6,402 nt of DNA from an uncultured Alphaproteobacteria bacterium (GTDB lineage Bacteria; Pseudomonadota; Alphaproteobacteria; Puniceispirillales; Puniceispirillaceae): the NCBI GenBank assembly GCA_913064995.1, contig CAJYBL010000090.1:1-6402 (forward strand), given 5' to 3'. The notes under the pieces are model-generated. The model saw only the letters and a program-made list of their open reading frames with translations. It did no database searches and had not been told where the DNA came from. A program made the position numbers and the translations under genes. This document shows, piece by piece, positions 1 to 6,328 of this stretch (positions are counted from its first letter, which is position 1; the number at the start of each line of letters is the position of its first letter).

Positions 1-138
1 TTGATTAACACCGCCAGCCGCACCATCAGTGGCAACGCCAAGGATCAGATTATCGCCGCGCGATGATGCGGCTGCCAAAAAGCCATAGGCAAAGATTTCC
101 AGATCATCAGGATGTGCGCCAATGGCCACAATATTCAT
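1..138 (-). CDS. PIG-L/LmbE family deacetylase, N-terminal fragment (runs off the left edge)
   Basis: Only the first 46 codons are inside the window; the gene continues beyond base 1. The protein starts MNIVAIGAHPDDLEIF and carries the AHPDD signature at residues 8-12. In the PIG-L family (GlcNAc-PI de-N-acetylase, MshB, BshB, LmbE) this motif supplies zinc ligands and the catalytic Asp, and these enzymes remove the N-acetyl group from GlcNAc-containing or related small molecules. A second family-like stretch, ATDGAAGG, follows at residues 36-43. The ATG is well supported by GGAG seven bases upstream. No signal peptide is seen, so the enzyme is probably cytoplasmic. It is divergent from the GH84 glycosidase gene, 161 bp apart. 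The substrate cannot be told from this fragment. Family assignment is strong; a link to GlcNAc metabolism is inference from the neighbour. Confidence 0.88.
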   Translation of the reverse strand, partial: MNIVAIGAHPDDLEIFAYGFLAAASSRGDNLILGVATDGAAGGVNQ

Positions 139-224
139 TTACTGACTCCGTCTTGATCGCCTGCGATGGCTAAATAGATATCGCAAAGCTTTTGCTTTCG
201 CCTCGAAATAGGTTTTAATGATAC

Positions 225-252
225 ATGATAGCGAATGCAAAACCGGTAACAA
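225..252 (-). promoter_or_regulatory. Candidate promoter for the PIG-L gene in the divergent 139-299 gap
   Basis: On the minus strand TTGTTA (247-252) is followed after 16 bp by TATCAT (225-230). They match sigma-70 consensus at 4 of 6 and 5 of 6 positions. This would give a leader of about 80 bases before the ATG at 138. A weaker plus-strand candidate for the GH84 gene overlaps the area: TTGCTT (192-197), 16 bp, TTTAAT (214-219). Both are read by eye only, and alphaproteobacterial promoters often depart from this consensus. Confidence 0.3.
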
Positions 253-299
253 ATAACAATCTTATGATGCGCGGCAAGCGGGCAAGGGACAGGGCATAA

Positions 300-1457
300 A
301 TGACGCTGAATTTCACCGGCTACATCGAAGGATATTATGGCAGGCTTTTCGATTGGCGTGATCGCAACCGGCTTGTTGGCGGCGTTGCCGCAGCGGGAAT
401 GACAAGCTATTTTTACGCACCAAAAGAAGATGCGTGTCACCGGCAATTTTGGCGACAGCCCTATGACAAGGCGTGGCAAGCTGAATTTACCCAATTTGCC
501 GCCACCGCAGCGGCCAAGAATATTCACCTGATTGCCGGTATCGCGCCTGGGTTGGATTTTGATTTTGCCAGTCTGGATGCGTCGACTGATCAGAAAAATG
601 ATTTCACCATTTTGGTGGCAAAGGCGCGTCAGTTTTTGGCAAATGGTGCCAGCATGATTGCGCTACTGATGGATGATATCGCCGCTGATTTTGGGGCGCG
701 ATCAGGCAGTTTTACAAATGAAGGCAGGGCGCATGCGGCGCTCGCCAACCGGCTTGGGCTGGCCATTGACGCCGCTATCATTATTGTGCCGCGTATCTAT
801 GCCGATAGTCTGATCACGCCAGATGACACGCAATCCTTCACCTATCTTGAACAATTTGTCGGCCATCTCGACCCGCAGCATCAGGTGGTCTATTGCGGTG
901 ATGATATTGTTGCGCCGCGTCCTTTTGGTGATGCTGGCGGGCATCTTGATCCAGCATCAATCATCATTTGGGATAATTTTTACGCCAATGATTATTGTCC
1001 GCGGCGATTGTTTCTAGGGCCGTGGCGCAGCGCCGACATGCCGCATATAATGCTCAATCCAACAGGCATGATTGAGACTGATTTACTGCTTTTGGGGCTG
1101 GTGGCGGGTACGCGCGATCAGGCTGGGCGCGGCAGTGAGGCTGGCAAAATATACTGGCGCGAATTGATACAAAAAGCAGCGGTGCCGGATGTGTTTTTTG
1201 ACATTGCCGCCTATTTCGATGCGCCTTATGGATTTGCCGCAGAATTCCCAATGCCATCAGCAAAAACCGCATTGGCGGCATTGGAAATTTTGCTATGGCG
1301 CTGGAAATCGCCGCTTCAACGTGAATGGTACCCGCATCTGATGGGGCTGAAGCAGGATATCCTGCTGGCCAATGGTGAATTGCCACTGGAACGGATCGGA
1401 AAAACGCAAATGGCACCGCTCGCCCGCCAGCGTGCTGGCTTTGCTGCAAAAGGTTAA
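300..1457 (+). CDS. GH84 beta-N-acetylglucosaminidase (protein O-GlcNAcase-type catalytic domain)
   Basis: This 385-residue enzyme should hydrolyse terminal beta-linked GlcNAc by substrate-assisted catalysis. GH84 landmarks appear in the expected order: GYIEGYYG (7-14), YAPKEDACHRQFW (39-51), APGLDF (82-87), LLMDDI (122-127), VPRIY (163-167), IWDNFYANDY (223-232) and LNP (252-254). Compared with human OGA, D125/D126 correspond to the catalytic pair Asp174/Asp175. K42, Y167, N226, D231 and N253 correspond to Lys98, Tyr219, Asn280, Asp285 and Asn313, which grip the GlcNAc. All key residues are therefore present. The roughly 145 residues after D231 are enough for the rest of the barrel and a short helical tail. 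There is no acetyltransferase-like domain, carbohydrate-binding module, signal peptide or lipobox, so a cytoplasmic protein is expected. A purine-rich AGGGACAGGG lies just before the ATG. Family call is very firm; the natural substrate (glycoprotein, peptidoglycan fragment or other glycan) is unknown. Confidence 0.93.
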   Translation: MTLNFTGYIEGYYGRLFDWRDRNRLVGGVAAAGMTSYFYAPKEDACHRQFWRQPYDKAWQAEFTQFAATAAAKNIHLIAGIAPGLDFDFASLDASTDQKNDFTILVAKARQFLANGASMIALLMDDIAADFGARSGSFTNEGRAHAALANRLGLAIDAAIIIVPRIYADSLITPDDTQSFTYLEQFVGHLDPQHQVVYCGDDIVAPRPFGDAGGHLDPASIIIWDNFYANDYCPRRLFLGPWRSADMPHIMLNPTGMIETDLLLLGLVAGTRDQAGRGSEAGKIYWRELIQKAAVPDVFFDIAAYFDAPYGFAAEFPMPSAKTALAALEILLWRWKSPLQREWYPHLMGLKQDILLANGELPLERIGKTQMAPLARQRAGFAAKG

Positions 1458-1487
1458 TCCTGCGAAAACTATTTACTGACCGCTTGT

Positions 1488-1523
1488 CTGATTGATCATG
1501 GCCCGGCCGATGATGTCAATCAG
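1488..1523. repeat. 36-bp interrupted inverted repeat between the convergent GH84 and aminotransferase genes
   Basis: Perfect 8-bp arms CTGATTGA (1488-1495) and TCAATCAG (1516-1523) enclose a GC-rich centre, GGCCCGGCC (1500-1508), that can extend the stem imperfectly with bulges. It lies 31 bp past the GH84 stop and 34 bp past the aminotransferase stop. It may end or stabilise either transcript. No T-run follows on either strand, so it is not a canonical rho-independent terminator. Confidence 0.5.
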
Positions 1524-1556
1524 CAGATTGTCGCGTTTATGTCTCGTTAAAACCAC

Positions 1557-2720
1557 CTAAAGCGTCAAAGATGACAGGCGACCAGCAAGCTTGGCAATCA
1601 CATTGCGGCCTGCATTGGCAAAGGCAAAGCGAAGGGCGCCATCCTGTCCAGCCCCAAAAAAGGCGCCCGGAATAACAAGAACCCCCGCCTTGCGCGCCAT
1701 GGTTTCGGCAAGCTGGCGCGAGCCAACACCGGTAAAAGGGTGACGAACATAGCCAAAATAGGCACCGCTGCTTAGCAGATTCCAACCCGGTAAATCATCC
1801 ATTGCGGTTCGAAATACCGTAGCGCGTGCAGCGATTCTTTCGCGATTTTCCTCTCGCCAGCTTGTCATGGATGTCAACATTGGCGCCAAGGCATGCTGTG
1901 CCACACGCGGGGCGCAAATCTGTATATTATCAATAACTTTTGCTAATTGGGCGACCACGTCGCGACCGGCAACGATGGCACCAAGCCGATGCCCGGGAAG
2001 ACAATAGGATTTCGAAAAACTGTAAAGTTGGATCAGTGATGATTGCCAATCATCCTGCGCAAAAAGATGGTGCGGTACATCCATATCAAGCGGCATAAAA
2101 TCGCGATAGGTTTCGTCAAGGATAAGCCAAATTCCCCGCCTCTGACATAAGGCCAGAATATCTGCAAGAAGTGGTGCCGGATAGATGCTGCCTGCTGGAT
2201 TATTTGGGGTGACCATCGCAATCGCGCGTGTTTGTGGCCCGATAGCAGCATCAATAGAAGCGCAATTTGGAAGTAGGCCGCCATCATCAACACAATCAAC
2301 ATAATCAATGCCAACACCAAGCATGCCAAGCGTTGATTCATGGTTGAAATAACAGGGGCGCATCATCAAGATACGGTCGCCATGTCCCGCGAGCGCCAGC
2401 ACGGTTGCGACAAAGGCCTGATTACAGCCCGAGGTGATTTGCACTTCACTGCGATCAATTTTGGCATTGTAAAGCTGGCTTACATGATCGGCATAGGCGC
2501 TGCGAAATTCGGGATCGCCCTCAACCGGCCCGTAACGCGCCAATGCCGGATCAGATGCTCCCTCGGCCAATGCTGCTAAAATATCGGGATGCGCAGAATA
2601 GCCGGGAACAGCCTGGCTCATATCAATCAACGGCCCGTTGGCACCATCATAAGATGATTTCCAGTTCAGCACGATTGAAACAGGCGGCGCATTTAAATTG
2701 GCAACAGCAGAATTAAACAT
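1557..2720 (-). CDS. Pyridoxal-phosphate-dependent aminotransferase, class I/II (fold type I)
   Basis: The 387-residue protein has normal length for an AspC/class I-II aminotransferase. In order: substrate-side ARYGPVEGDPEFR (61-73); the ring-stacking aromatic Y124 in RPCYFN; TPNNPAG (171-177), with N174 at the position that contacts the PLP O3'; DETY (202-205), with D202 for the pyridine nitrogen; SFSKS (234-238), with K237 as the Schiff-base lysine; R245 in LPGHRLG for the PLP phosphate; and R364 in LRFAFA, the likely carboxylate-binding arginine. All expected catalytic residues are present, so it should transfer an amino group between an amino acid and a 2-oxo acid in the cytoplasm. NPAG replaces the commoner NPTG, a tolerated variation. 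The ATG at 2720 has AGG eight bases upstream. It is a lone gene, convergent with GH84 and divergent from the GST gene. Substrate specificity cannot be assigned from sequence alone. Confidence 0.9.
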   Translation of the reverse strand: MFNSAVANLNAPPVSIVLNWKSSYDGANGPLIDMSQAVPGYSAHPDILAALAEGASDPALARYGPVEGDPEFRSAYADHVSQLYNAKIDRSEVQITSGCNQAFVATVLALAGHGDRILMMRPCYFNHESTLGMLGVGIDYVDCVDDGGLLPNCASIDAAIGPQTRAIAMVTPNNPAGSIYPAPLLADILALCQRRGIWLILDETYRDFMPLDMDVPHHLFAQDDWQSSLIQLYSFSKSYCLPGHRLGAIVAGRDVVAQLAKVIDNIQICAPRVAQHALAPMLTSMTSWREENRERIAARATVFRTAMDDLPGWNLLSSGAYFGYVRHPFTGVGSRQLAETMARKAGVLVIPGAFFGAGQDGALRFAFANAGRNVIAKLAGRLSSLTL

Positions 2721-2899
2721 GTGGCTTGCCTATGCTAGCAATGTGGGGCGACAATAGCGCTAGATTAGCTAGAGATAGGGCGCCAGACAAGATGGATATC
2801 TCTCTATGATTGATATCTTTAAAAGGTTGATGTTTTGGCAAGCTGGCTCAGACCTCTGGCCGCTTAGCATGGTTGCGTAAATAGATTGAGGACTGAAAA
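2721..2899. promoter_or_regulatory. Divergent intergenic region (aminotransferase / GST) with clustered short repeats
   Basis: This 179-bp gap must contain both promoters. It holds GCTAG three times (2734-2738, 2759-2763, 2768-2772), the palindromes TAGCGCTA (2755-2762) and TAGCTA (2766-2771), and GATATCT twice, 17 bp apart (2795-2801 and 2812-2818). AGAGATA (2771-2777) is mirrored by TATCTCT (2797-2803). A weak minus-strand promoter candidate for the aminotransferase is TTGTCT (2785-2790), 17 bp, TAATCT (2762-2767), overlapping the GCTAG cluster. No convincing plus-strand hexamer pair was found for the GST. Operator function is inference. Confidence 0.35.
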
Positions 2900-3523
2900 A
2901 TGGGAAATTATCACATCATCGGCAGGGCAGGTGCAGGGTCATTGATCGCCGAATTTTTATTTCGCGAGGCCAATATTGATTATGACATTTCCTTTCCCGA
3001 TCCGGCCGAGGTGAAAAGCCCTGATTTTTTTGCCGCAAATCCTCTTGGCCGGATTCCTGTTTTGATTTGTCCTAACGGAACGCAGGTTTTTGAAACGCTG
3101 GCGATCATTCATCATATTACAAGCCGGTTCGGCGATCTGGCACCGCCTCAAGGCACGCCGCAAAATGATCGCTATCATCAATATCTGGCGCTTTTGGCGA
3201 CGTCGGTTTATCCGGCCTATCATCGCCAACACCACACCCGCTATTATGGCGATGAGGCGGCGGCTGAGACGATCCGGCAAAAGGCGCGTGACGAACATCG
3301 GGTTATTTTCGATCATCTAGAGGCCAGCCTTGACCCTTATATATGCGGGCAAACCCTTACCGCTGCCGATTTCTATCTTTATATGCTTAGCCGTTGGGAT
3401 CTTGATAAAACGGCAATGCGTGAAAACCGGCCGAGATTAAATGCTTTACTTGATGAAATTCGCGCACGGCCAGCGGTTGCCGCTGTGATCGCGGCGCAGC
3501 CGAGCCGCGCCAAACCAGTTTAG
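2900..3523 (+). CDS. Glutathione S-transferase family protein
   Basis: The 207-residue length is typical for a cytosolic GST subunit. The thioredoxin-like N-terminal half opens with YHIIGRAGAGSLIAEFL. It continues to NPLGRIPVL (47-55), whose P53 is the cis-proline that contacts the glutathione backbone, and to ETLAI (65-69), the Glu-Ser/Thr pair that binds the gamma-glutamyl group. The all-helical half ends with LTAADFYLYML (153-163), the conserved N-capping box and hydrophobic staple of GSTs (T154, D157). The residue activating the thiol is unclear: there is no Tyr or Cys in the usual early position, and S14 is the best candidate. A His/Tyr-rich stretch at 104-116 (YPAYHRQHHTRYY) probably lines the hydrophobic substrate pocket. 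A GAGG eight bases before the ATG (2888-2891) is a good ribosome binding site and fixes the start. It faces the aminotransferase divergently and converges on the enol-lactonase operon. Conjugation, isomerase or reductase activity cannot be distinguished. Confidence 0.88.
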   Translation: MGNYHIIGRAGAGSLIAEFLFREANIDYDISFPDPAEVKSPDFFAANPLGRIPVLICPNGTQVFETLAIIHHITSRFGDLAPPQGTPQNDRYHQYLALLATSVYPAYHRQHHTRYYGDEAAAETIRQKARDEHRVIFDHLEASLDPYICGQTLTAADFYLYMLSRWDLDKTAMRENRPRLNALLDEIRARPAVAAVIAAQPSRAKPV

Positions 3524-3568
3524 TACCGGATCAAACCTGTCAAAAAGCCTGATCGATGACCATAAAAA

Positions 3569-3589
3569 GGCAGGCAAAATATGCCTGCC
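3569..3589. terminator. Rho-independent terminator, chiefly for the minus-strand monooxygenase/enol-lactonase operon
   Basis: A perfect 8-bp stem GGCAGGCA (3569-3576) / TGCCTGCC (3582-3589) closes a 5-base loop. The plus strand has AAAAA immediately before it, so the minus-strand transcript shows hairpin then UUUUU, the canonical form, 38 bp after the enol-lactonase stop. On the plus strand the stem is followed by a small CCGA-TAA-TCGG hairpin (3589-3599) and TTTT (3600-3603), so it may also end the GST transcript arriving from the left. Confidence 0.85.
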
Positions 3590-3626
3590 CGATAATCGGT
3601 TTTGATGTGATTGGTGACGCTCGCGG

Positions 3627-4415
3627 CTAGAGGCCAGCCATCACATCGCGAATGATCTTGATAATCGCGGCTGGTTGTTCGGCACAGGGGATATGGCCTG
3701 CATCTTTTACCAGTTCAAATTTTGCACCCGGGATCATGTCGGCGGTGCCGCGCACCAGATCTGGCGGGGTGGCACCATCTTGATCACCAACAACGCAAAC
3801 CGTTGGCACGGCAATATTTGGCGCTTGATCACGGAAATCAGCATCACGAATGGCCATGCCAGTGCCGATATAGCCGTCAAGTGGCGTACGGGTGAACATT
3901 GCTCGATATCCATGCAGTTCGGTTGTACGATCGGCGTGAAAGGCTGGCGAGAACCAGCGCTGCATATTGGCATCAACAAGCGCGGCCAAGCCACCATCAC
4001 GCGCGATGGCGATGCGGTCATTCCACATTTCGGCATTGCCAATTTTCGCAGCCGTGTCGCAAAGGATCAGGGCTCTGGCAAGATCGGGGCGGGTGTGATA
4101 TAAGCCTTGAGCAATTAGGCCACCAACTGATAGCCCAACAACAACCGCGTCCGATAGGCCAAGATGATCCATCAGGGCAATAAGATCATTCACATGGTCA
4201 TCAATCTGATAGGGCGGTGTTCCCATGCCGGATAGGCCATGGCCACGTTTGTCGTAGCGAAGAATGGAATAATCAGCCGATAGATTGTCAACACAATCCT
4301 GCCAAATACGAAAATCAGTGGCAAGCGAGTTGGAAAAAACAATTAGCGGCTTGGCGGCGCCAGCATCATCAAATTGATAATGAATAGAGATACCGTTGAT
4401 CGTTGCAAATTTCAT
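3627..4415 (-). CDS. pcaD: Alpha/beta hydrolase, 3-oxoadipate enol-lactonase (PcaD) type
   Basis: The 262-residue length is the usual size for PcaD. This enzyme hydrolyses 3-oxoadipate enol-lactone to 3-oxoadipate in the beta-ketoadipate pathway of aromatic degradation. PcaD-like blocks run the whole length: NSLATDFRIW (29-38), YDKRGHGLS (54-62), the nucleophile elbow GLSVGG (94-99) with S96, LCDTAAKIG (118-126), FTRTPLDGY (174-182), VVGDQDGATPP (208-218) with D213 as the likely acid, and GHIP (240-243) with H241. The Ser-Asp-His triad is complete and there is no signal peptide. The ATG at 4415 has a GAG seven bases upstream; a closer upstream ATG is out of frame and stops at once. It is the second gene of an operon, 38 bp behind the monooxygenase. 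No other pca gene is visible, so a related lactone or ester in a different pathway is possible. Family is firm, substrate moderate. Confidence 0.85.
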   Translation of the reverse strand: MKFATINGISIHYQFDDAGAAKPLIVFSNSLATDFRIWQDCVDNLSADYSILRYDKRGHGLSGMGTPPYQIDDHVNDLIALMDHLGLSDAVVVGLSVGGLIAQGLYHTRPDLARALILCDTAAKIGNAEMWNDRIAIARDGGLAALVDANMQRWFSPAFHADRTTELHGYRAMFTRTPLDGYIGTGMAIRDADFRDQAPNIAVPTVCVVGDQDGATPPDLVRGTADMIPGAKFELVKDAGHIPCAEQPAAIIKIIRDVMAGL

Positions 4416-4453
4416 GTCATGTCTCGTTTACTGAAGGTACAAAAGCGGGCGGG

Positions 4454-6250
4454 CTAGGGCTGTTGGGGCTGGATGATGCCTTCTTCCAACGCCTTGATTT
4501 GCAGGGCTAGATATTTCGAATAGATTCGGCATTGGGCAAAGCTGCCAGCGATAAACCATAGGCCGGGCTGTCCGGTCTGACAATACATGTTGCGCAGTTC
4601 CATGCCATCACCAAAGCCCCAGATAGGGCCAATCCGTGCGGCAATCTCATCGCCGAATAATTTACTGACAAGATATTCCTGCGGTTTATAGCCGGTTGCC
4701 ATAATGACAATATCAGCGTCAATTTTATGACCATCTTTCATCACCATGCCATGATCGGTGAATTGGTCAACCTGGTCGAATTGCACAAGATCAATTTTGC
4801 CCTCGGCAAGCAGGTCAGAACAGCCAACATTGAAATAATAGCCACCACCACGGGTGAGATATTTAAACTGCCAGCCGGTATCATCATCGCCAAAATCCAG
4901 CTTGAACCCAACATTTTCCAAACCATCAAGAAGCGCCTTATCAGTCTTGCGCGCGGCTTTGGTGAAATGGCGATGTGCCTGTTTGACAAGCGGAGTTGGC
5001 ATTGAGGCGGTAATGAAATCACATTCATCCGTGCCGCGCTCTTCTTCATACAGCTTGTAGGGGAATTGGGCGCTAGGTTCAATATTCACAACAAGACTGG
5101 GGCTGCGCTGGACCATGGTGACTTTGGCGCCGCTTGAATACAGGTCTTGTGAAATATCATGGCCGCTATTGCCACAACCAATAACGATAGCATGTTTTCC
5201 TGACCAATCTTCGCCATCATGATATTGGCTGGAATGAAGCGCTGGCCCTTTGAAGGCTGAAAGCGAGTCAATTTTGGGAAGATTTGGAATGCCGCTAACG
5301 CCGGTGGCCATAATCACATGGCGCGGTGACATATAACGCTCGCCGTCTTCGGCGGTGCGCAATGCAACCTGCCAACGTTTGGCCTTGTTATCATAACTGG
5401 CCTTTGTCACTTCGCACTGCGTCCAGAAATTCAGCTCCATCGCGGCAGCGTAGGATTCGAACCATAAGGCCAGCATATCCTTTGGAATATAGGTCGGCCA
5501 TGTCGGCGGAAAAGGCATATAGGGAAGATGATTGACATGAAGCTGATTATGCAAGGTCAGCGCATGATAGCGATTGCGCCAATTATCTCCAATGCGGCGG
5601 TTTTTATCGACAATCAATGTGTCAATGCCAAGCTGGGTTAGCCGTGCAGCAATCGCCAAGCCAGCCTGCCCACCACCAACAACCAGAACGGCCGGATCAT
5701 GGGTTTCATAGCTGGCGGCAGCAAGGCGTTTATCCAACCAGTTTGGCCCGTGAAAATCACGCGAATAGGATTGACCTGTTGGCCGGTTTCGGTCGGTTTT
5801 TTCCTCAAAGCCGATCAATGCATCAATCGCGGTAAAAAATGTCCATGCCCGATAATGGTCGGGATGTTTGTCATCTGAATTAAGCCGCAAAATACCACGG
5901 CAATGCGCGGCATCGGTGGTAAAGGTGAAAAAGGCTTCGATCGCATTACTGCCAGCACGGGTCACAAGGCGCGGTGCGGTGGCTTGGGGATCAAGCGTGA
6001 TTGGGCTGATTCCGGCTTTGGCCGCAGCCGCGGGAAGGCTATTTAGAATGTCTGTTGCGCCAACAATGGTTTGAAGCTGCCAGCTGAGTGCTAGCGCGTC
6101 GCGCCAATAGCTGTTGTCATGAAATAGATCAGCACTCCACCCCGGCGCTTCACAAGAAGATGATGATGTTTGATGCAGGGCGGCGTTGAAACGGCAAAGC
6201 CAGTCATCAACAATCGAATCAATCGCGGATATTGCGTTTTGGTCGTTCAC
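4454..6250 (-). CDS. Flavin-dependent monooxygenase (FMO/YUCCA/Baeyer-Villiger superfamily, CzcO-like) with N-terminal SnoaL/NTF2-like domain
   Basis: The 598-residue protein (numbering from the GTG) should use FAD, NADPH and O2 to oxygenate a small organic substrate. Residues about 10-147 resemble a SnoaL/NTF2-like domain (FHDNSYWRD at 43-51). Then come an FAD Rossmann fold with GGGQAG (192-197) and D215; GDNWRNRY (221-228); the FMO fingerprint F-x-G-x3-H-x3-Y (F333, G335, H339, Y343); the NADPH Rossmann fold GCGNSG (358-363) with R382 as a likely phosphate contact; and ATGY (518-521) near the end. Tyr ends the fingerprint where classical Baeyer-Villiger enzymes have Trp, which favours an FMO/YUCCA-like class. 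The frame can open at TTG 6259 or GTG 6250. AAAGG (6261-6265) is one base from TTG but ten from GTG, so GTG is chosen; no in-frame ATG lies before the upstream stop. It is the first gene of the operon with the enol-lactonase. Substrate unknown. Confidence 0.87.
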   Translation of the reverse strand: MNDQNAISAIDSIVDDWLCRFNAALHQTSSSSCEAPGWSADLFHDNSYWRDALALSWQLQTIVGATDILNSLPAAAAKAGISPITLDPQATAPRLVTRAGSNAIEAFFTFTTDAAHCRGILRLNSDDKHPDHYRAWTFFTAIDALIGFEEKTDRNRPTGQSYSRDFHGPNWLDKRLAAASYETHDPAVLVVGGGQAGLAIAARLTQLGIDTLIVDKNRRIGDNWRNRYHALTLHNQLHVNHLPYMPFPPTWPTYIPKDMLALWFESYAAAMELNFWTQCEVTKASYDNKAKRWQVALRTAEDGERYMSPRHVIMATGVSGIPNLPKIDSLSAFKGPALHSSQYHDGEDWSGKHAIVIGCGNSGHDISQDLYSSGAKVTMVQRSPSLVVNIEPSAQFPYKLYEEERGTDECDFITASMPTPLVKQAHRHFTKAARKTDKALLDGLENVGFKLDFGDDDTGWQFKYLTRGGGYYFNVGCSDLLAEGKIDLVQFDQVDQFTDHGMVMKDGHKIDADIVIMATGYKPQEYLVSKLFGDEIAARIGPIWGFGDGMELRNMYCQTGQPGLWFIAGSFAQCRIYSKYLALQIKALEEGIIQPQQP

Positions 6251-6260
6251 TGTCTTCAAA

Positions 6261-6265
6261 CCTTT
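6261..6265 (-). promoter_or_regulatory. Ribosome binding site that decides the monooxygenase start
   Basis: AAAGG on the minus strand sits ten bases before GTG at 6250 and only one base before TTG at 6259. Spacing favours the GTG, which would shorten the longest open frame by three residues. GAAG, four bases before the GTG, is a weaker alternative. Confidence 0.5.
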
Positions 6266-6274
6266 ATTGAAACC

Positions 6275-6289
6275 GCCAATTTCATTGGC
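6275..6289 (-). repeat. Small perfect hairpin in the monooxygenase leader
   Basis: GCCAAT and ATTGGC form a perfect 6-bp stem with a 3-base loop, nine bases upstream of the AAAGG ribosome binding site. It could be an operator half-site pair or an mRNA structure affecting translation. It lacks a T-run, so it is not a terminator. Confidence 0.45.
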
Positions 6290-6328
6290 ATCAAGTTACT
6301 AAGATCATCAAGGGCGGACGGGTTGTAA

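Noticed and set aside
135..527. Open frame of 130 codons on the minus strand opposite the GH84 start
   Set aside because: It lies antisense to well conserved GH84 residues, shows no recognisable motif, and runs into the PIG-L start in another frame. It is a shadow.
1054..1449. Minus-strand open frame of 131 codons inside the GH84 gene
   Set aside because: Composition is rich in Ala, Pro and His as expected from antisense reading. No domain is visible and the sense strand carries the conserved enzyme.
3317..3639. 13-bp direct repeat CTAGAGGCCAGCC at 3317-3329 and 3627-3639
   Set aside because: One copy encodes part of the GST and the other the C-terminus of the enol-lactonase. There are no target-site or mobile-element features, so it is probably coincidence.
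3675..4103. Plus-strand open frame of 142 codons antisense to the enol-lactonase
   Set aside because: The minus-strand protein has all PcaD motifs and a full triad; the plus-strand frame has none.
138..4668. The 8-mer TTTACTGA occurring four times on the plus strand (138, 1472, 4427, 4661)
   Set aside because: Three copies lie near gene ends or starts, but one is inside coding sequence. Given the number of possible 8-mers, four copies of some word in 6.4 kb is not clearly beyond chance.
4741..5082. Minus-strand 113-codon frame overlapping the monooxygenase in another frame
   Set aside because: It overlaps NADPH-domain and downstream coding sequence of the monooxygenase, and its Met/Leu/Ile-rich composition is typical of out-of-frame reading.
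4454..6250. Calling the monooxygenase a true Baeyer-Villiger enzyme such as cyclohexanone or hydroxyacetophenone monooxygenase
   Set aside because: The fingerprint ends in Tyr rather than Trp, so only superfamily membership is supported; the specific reaction stays open.
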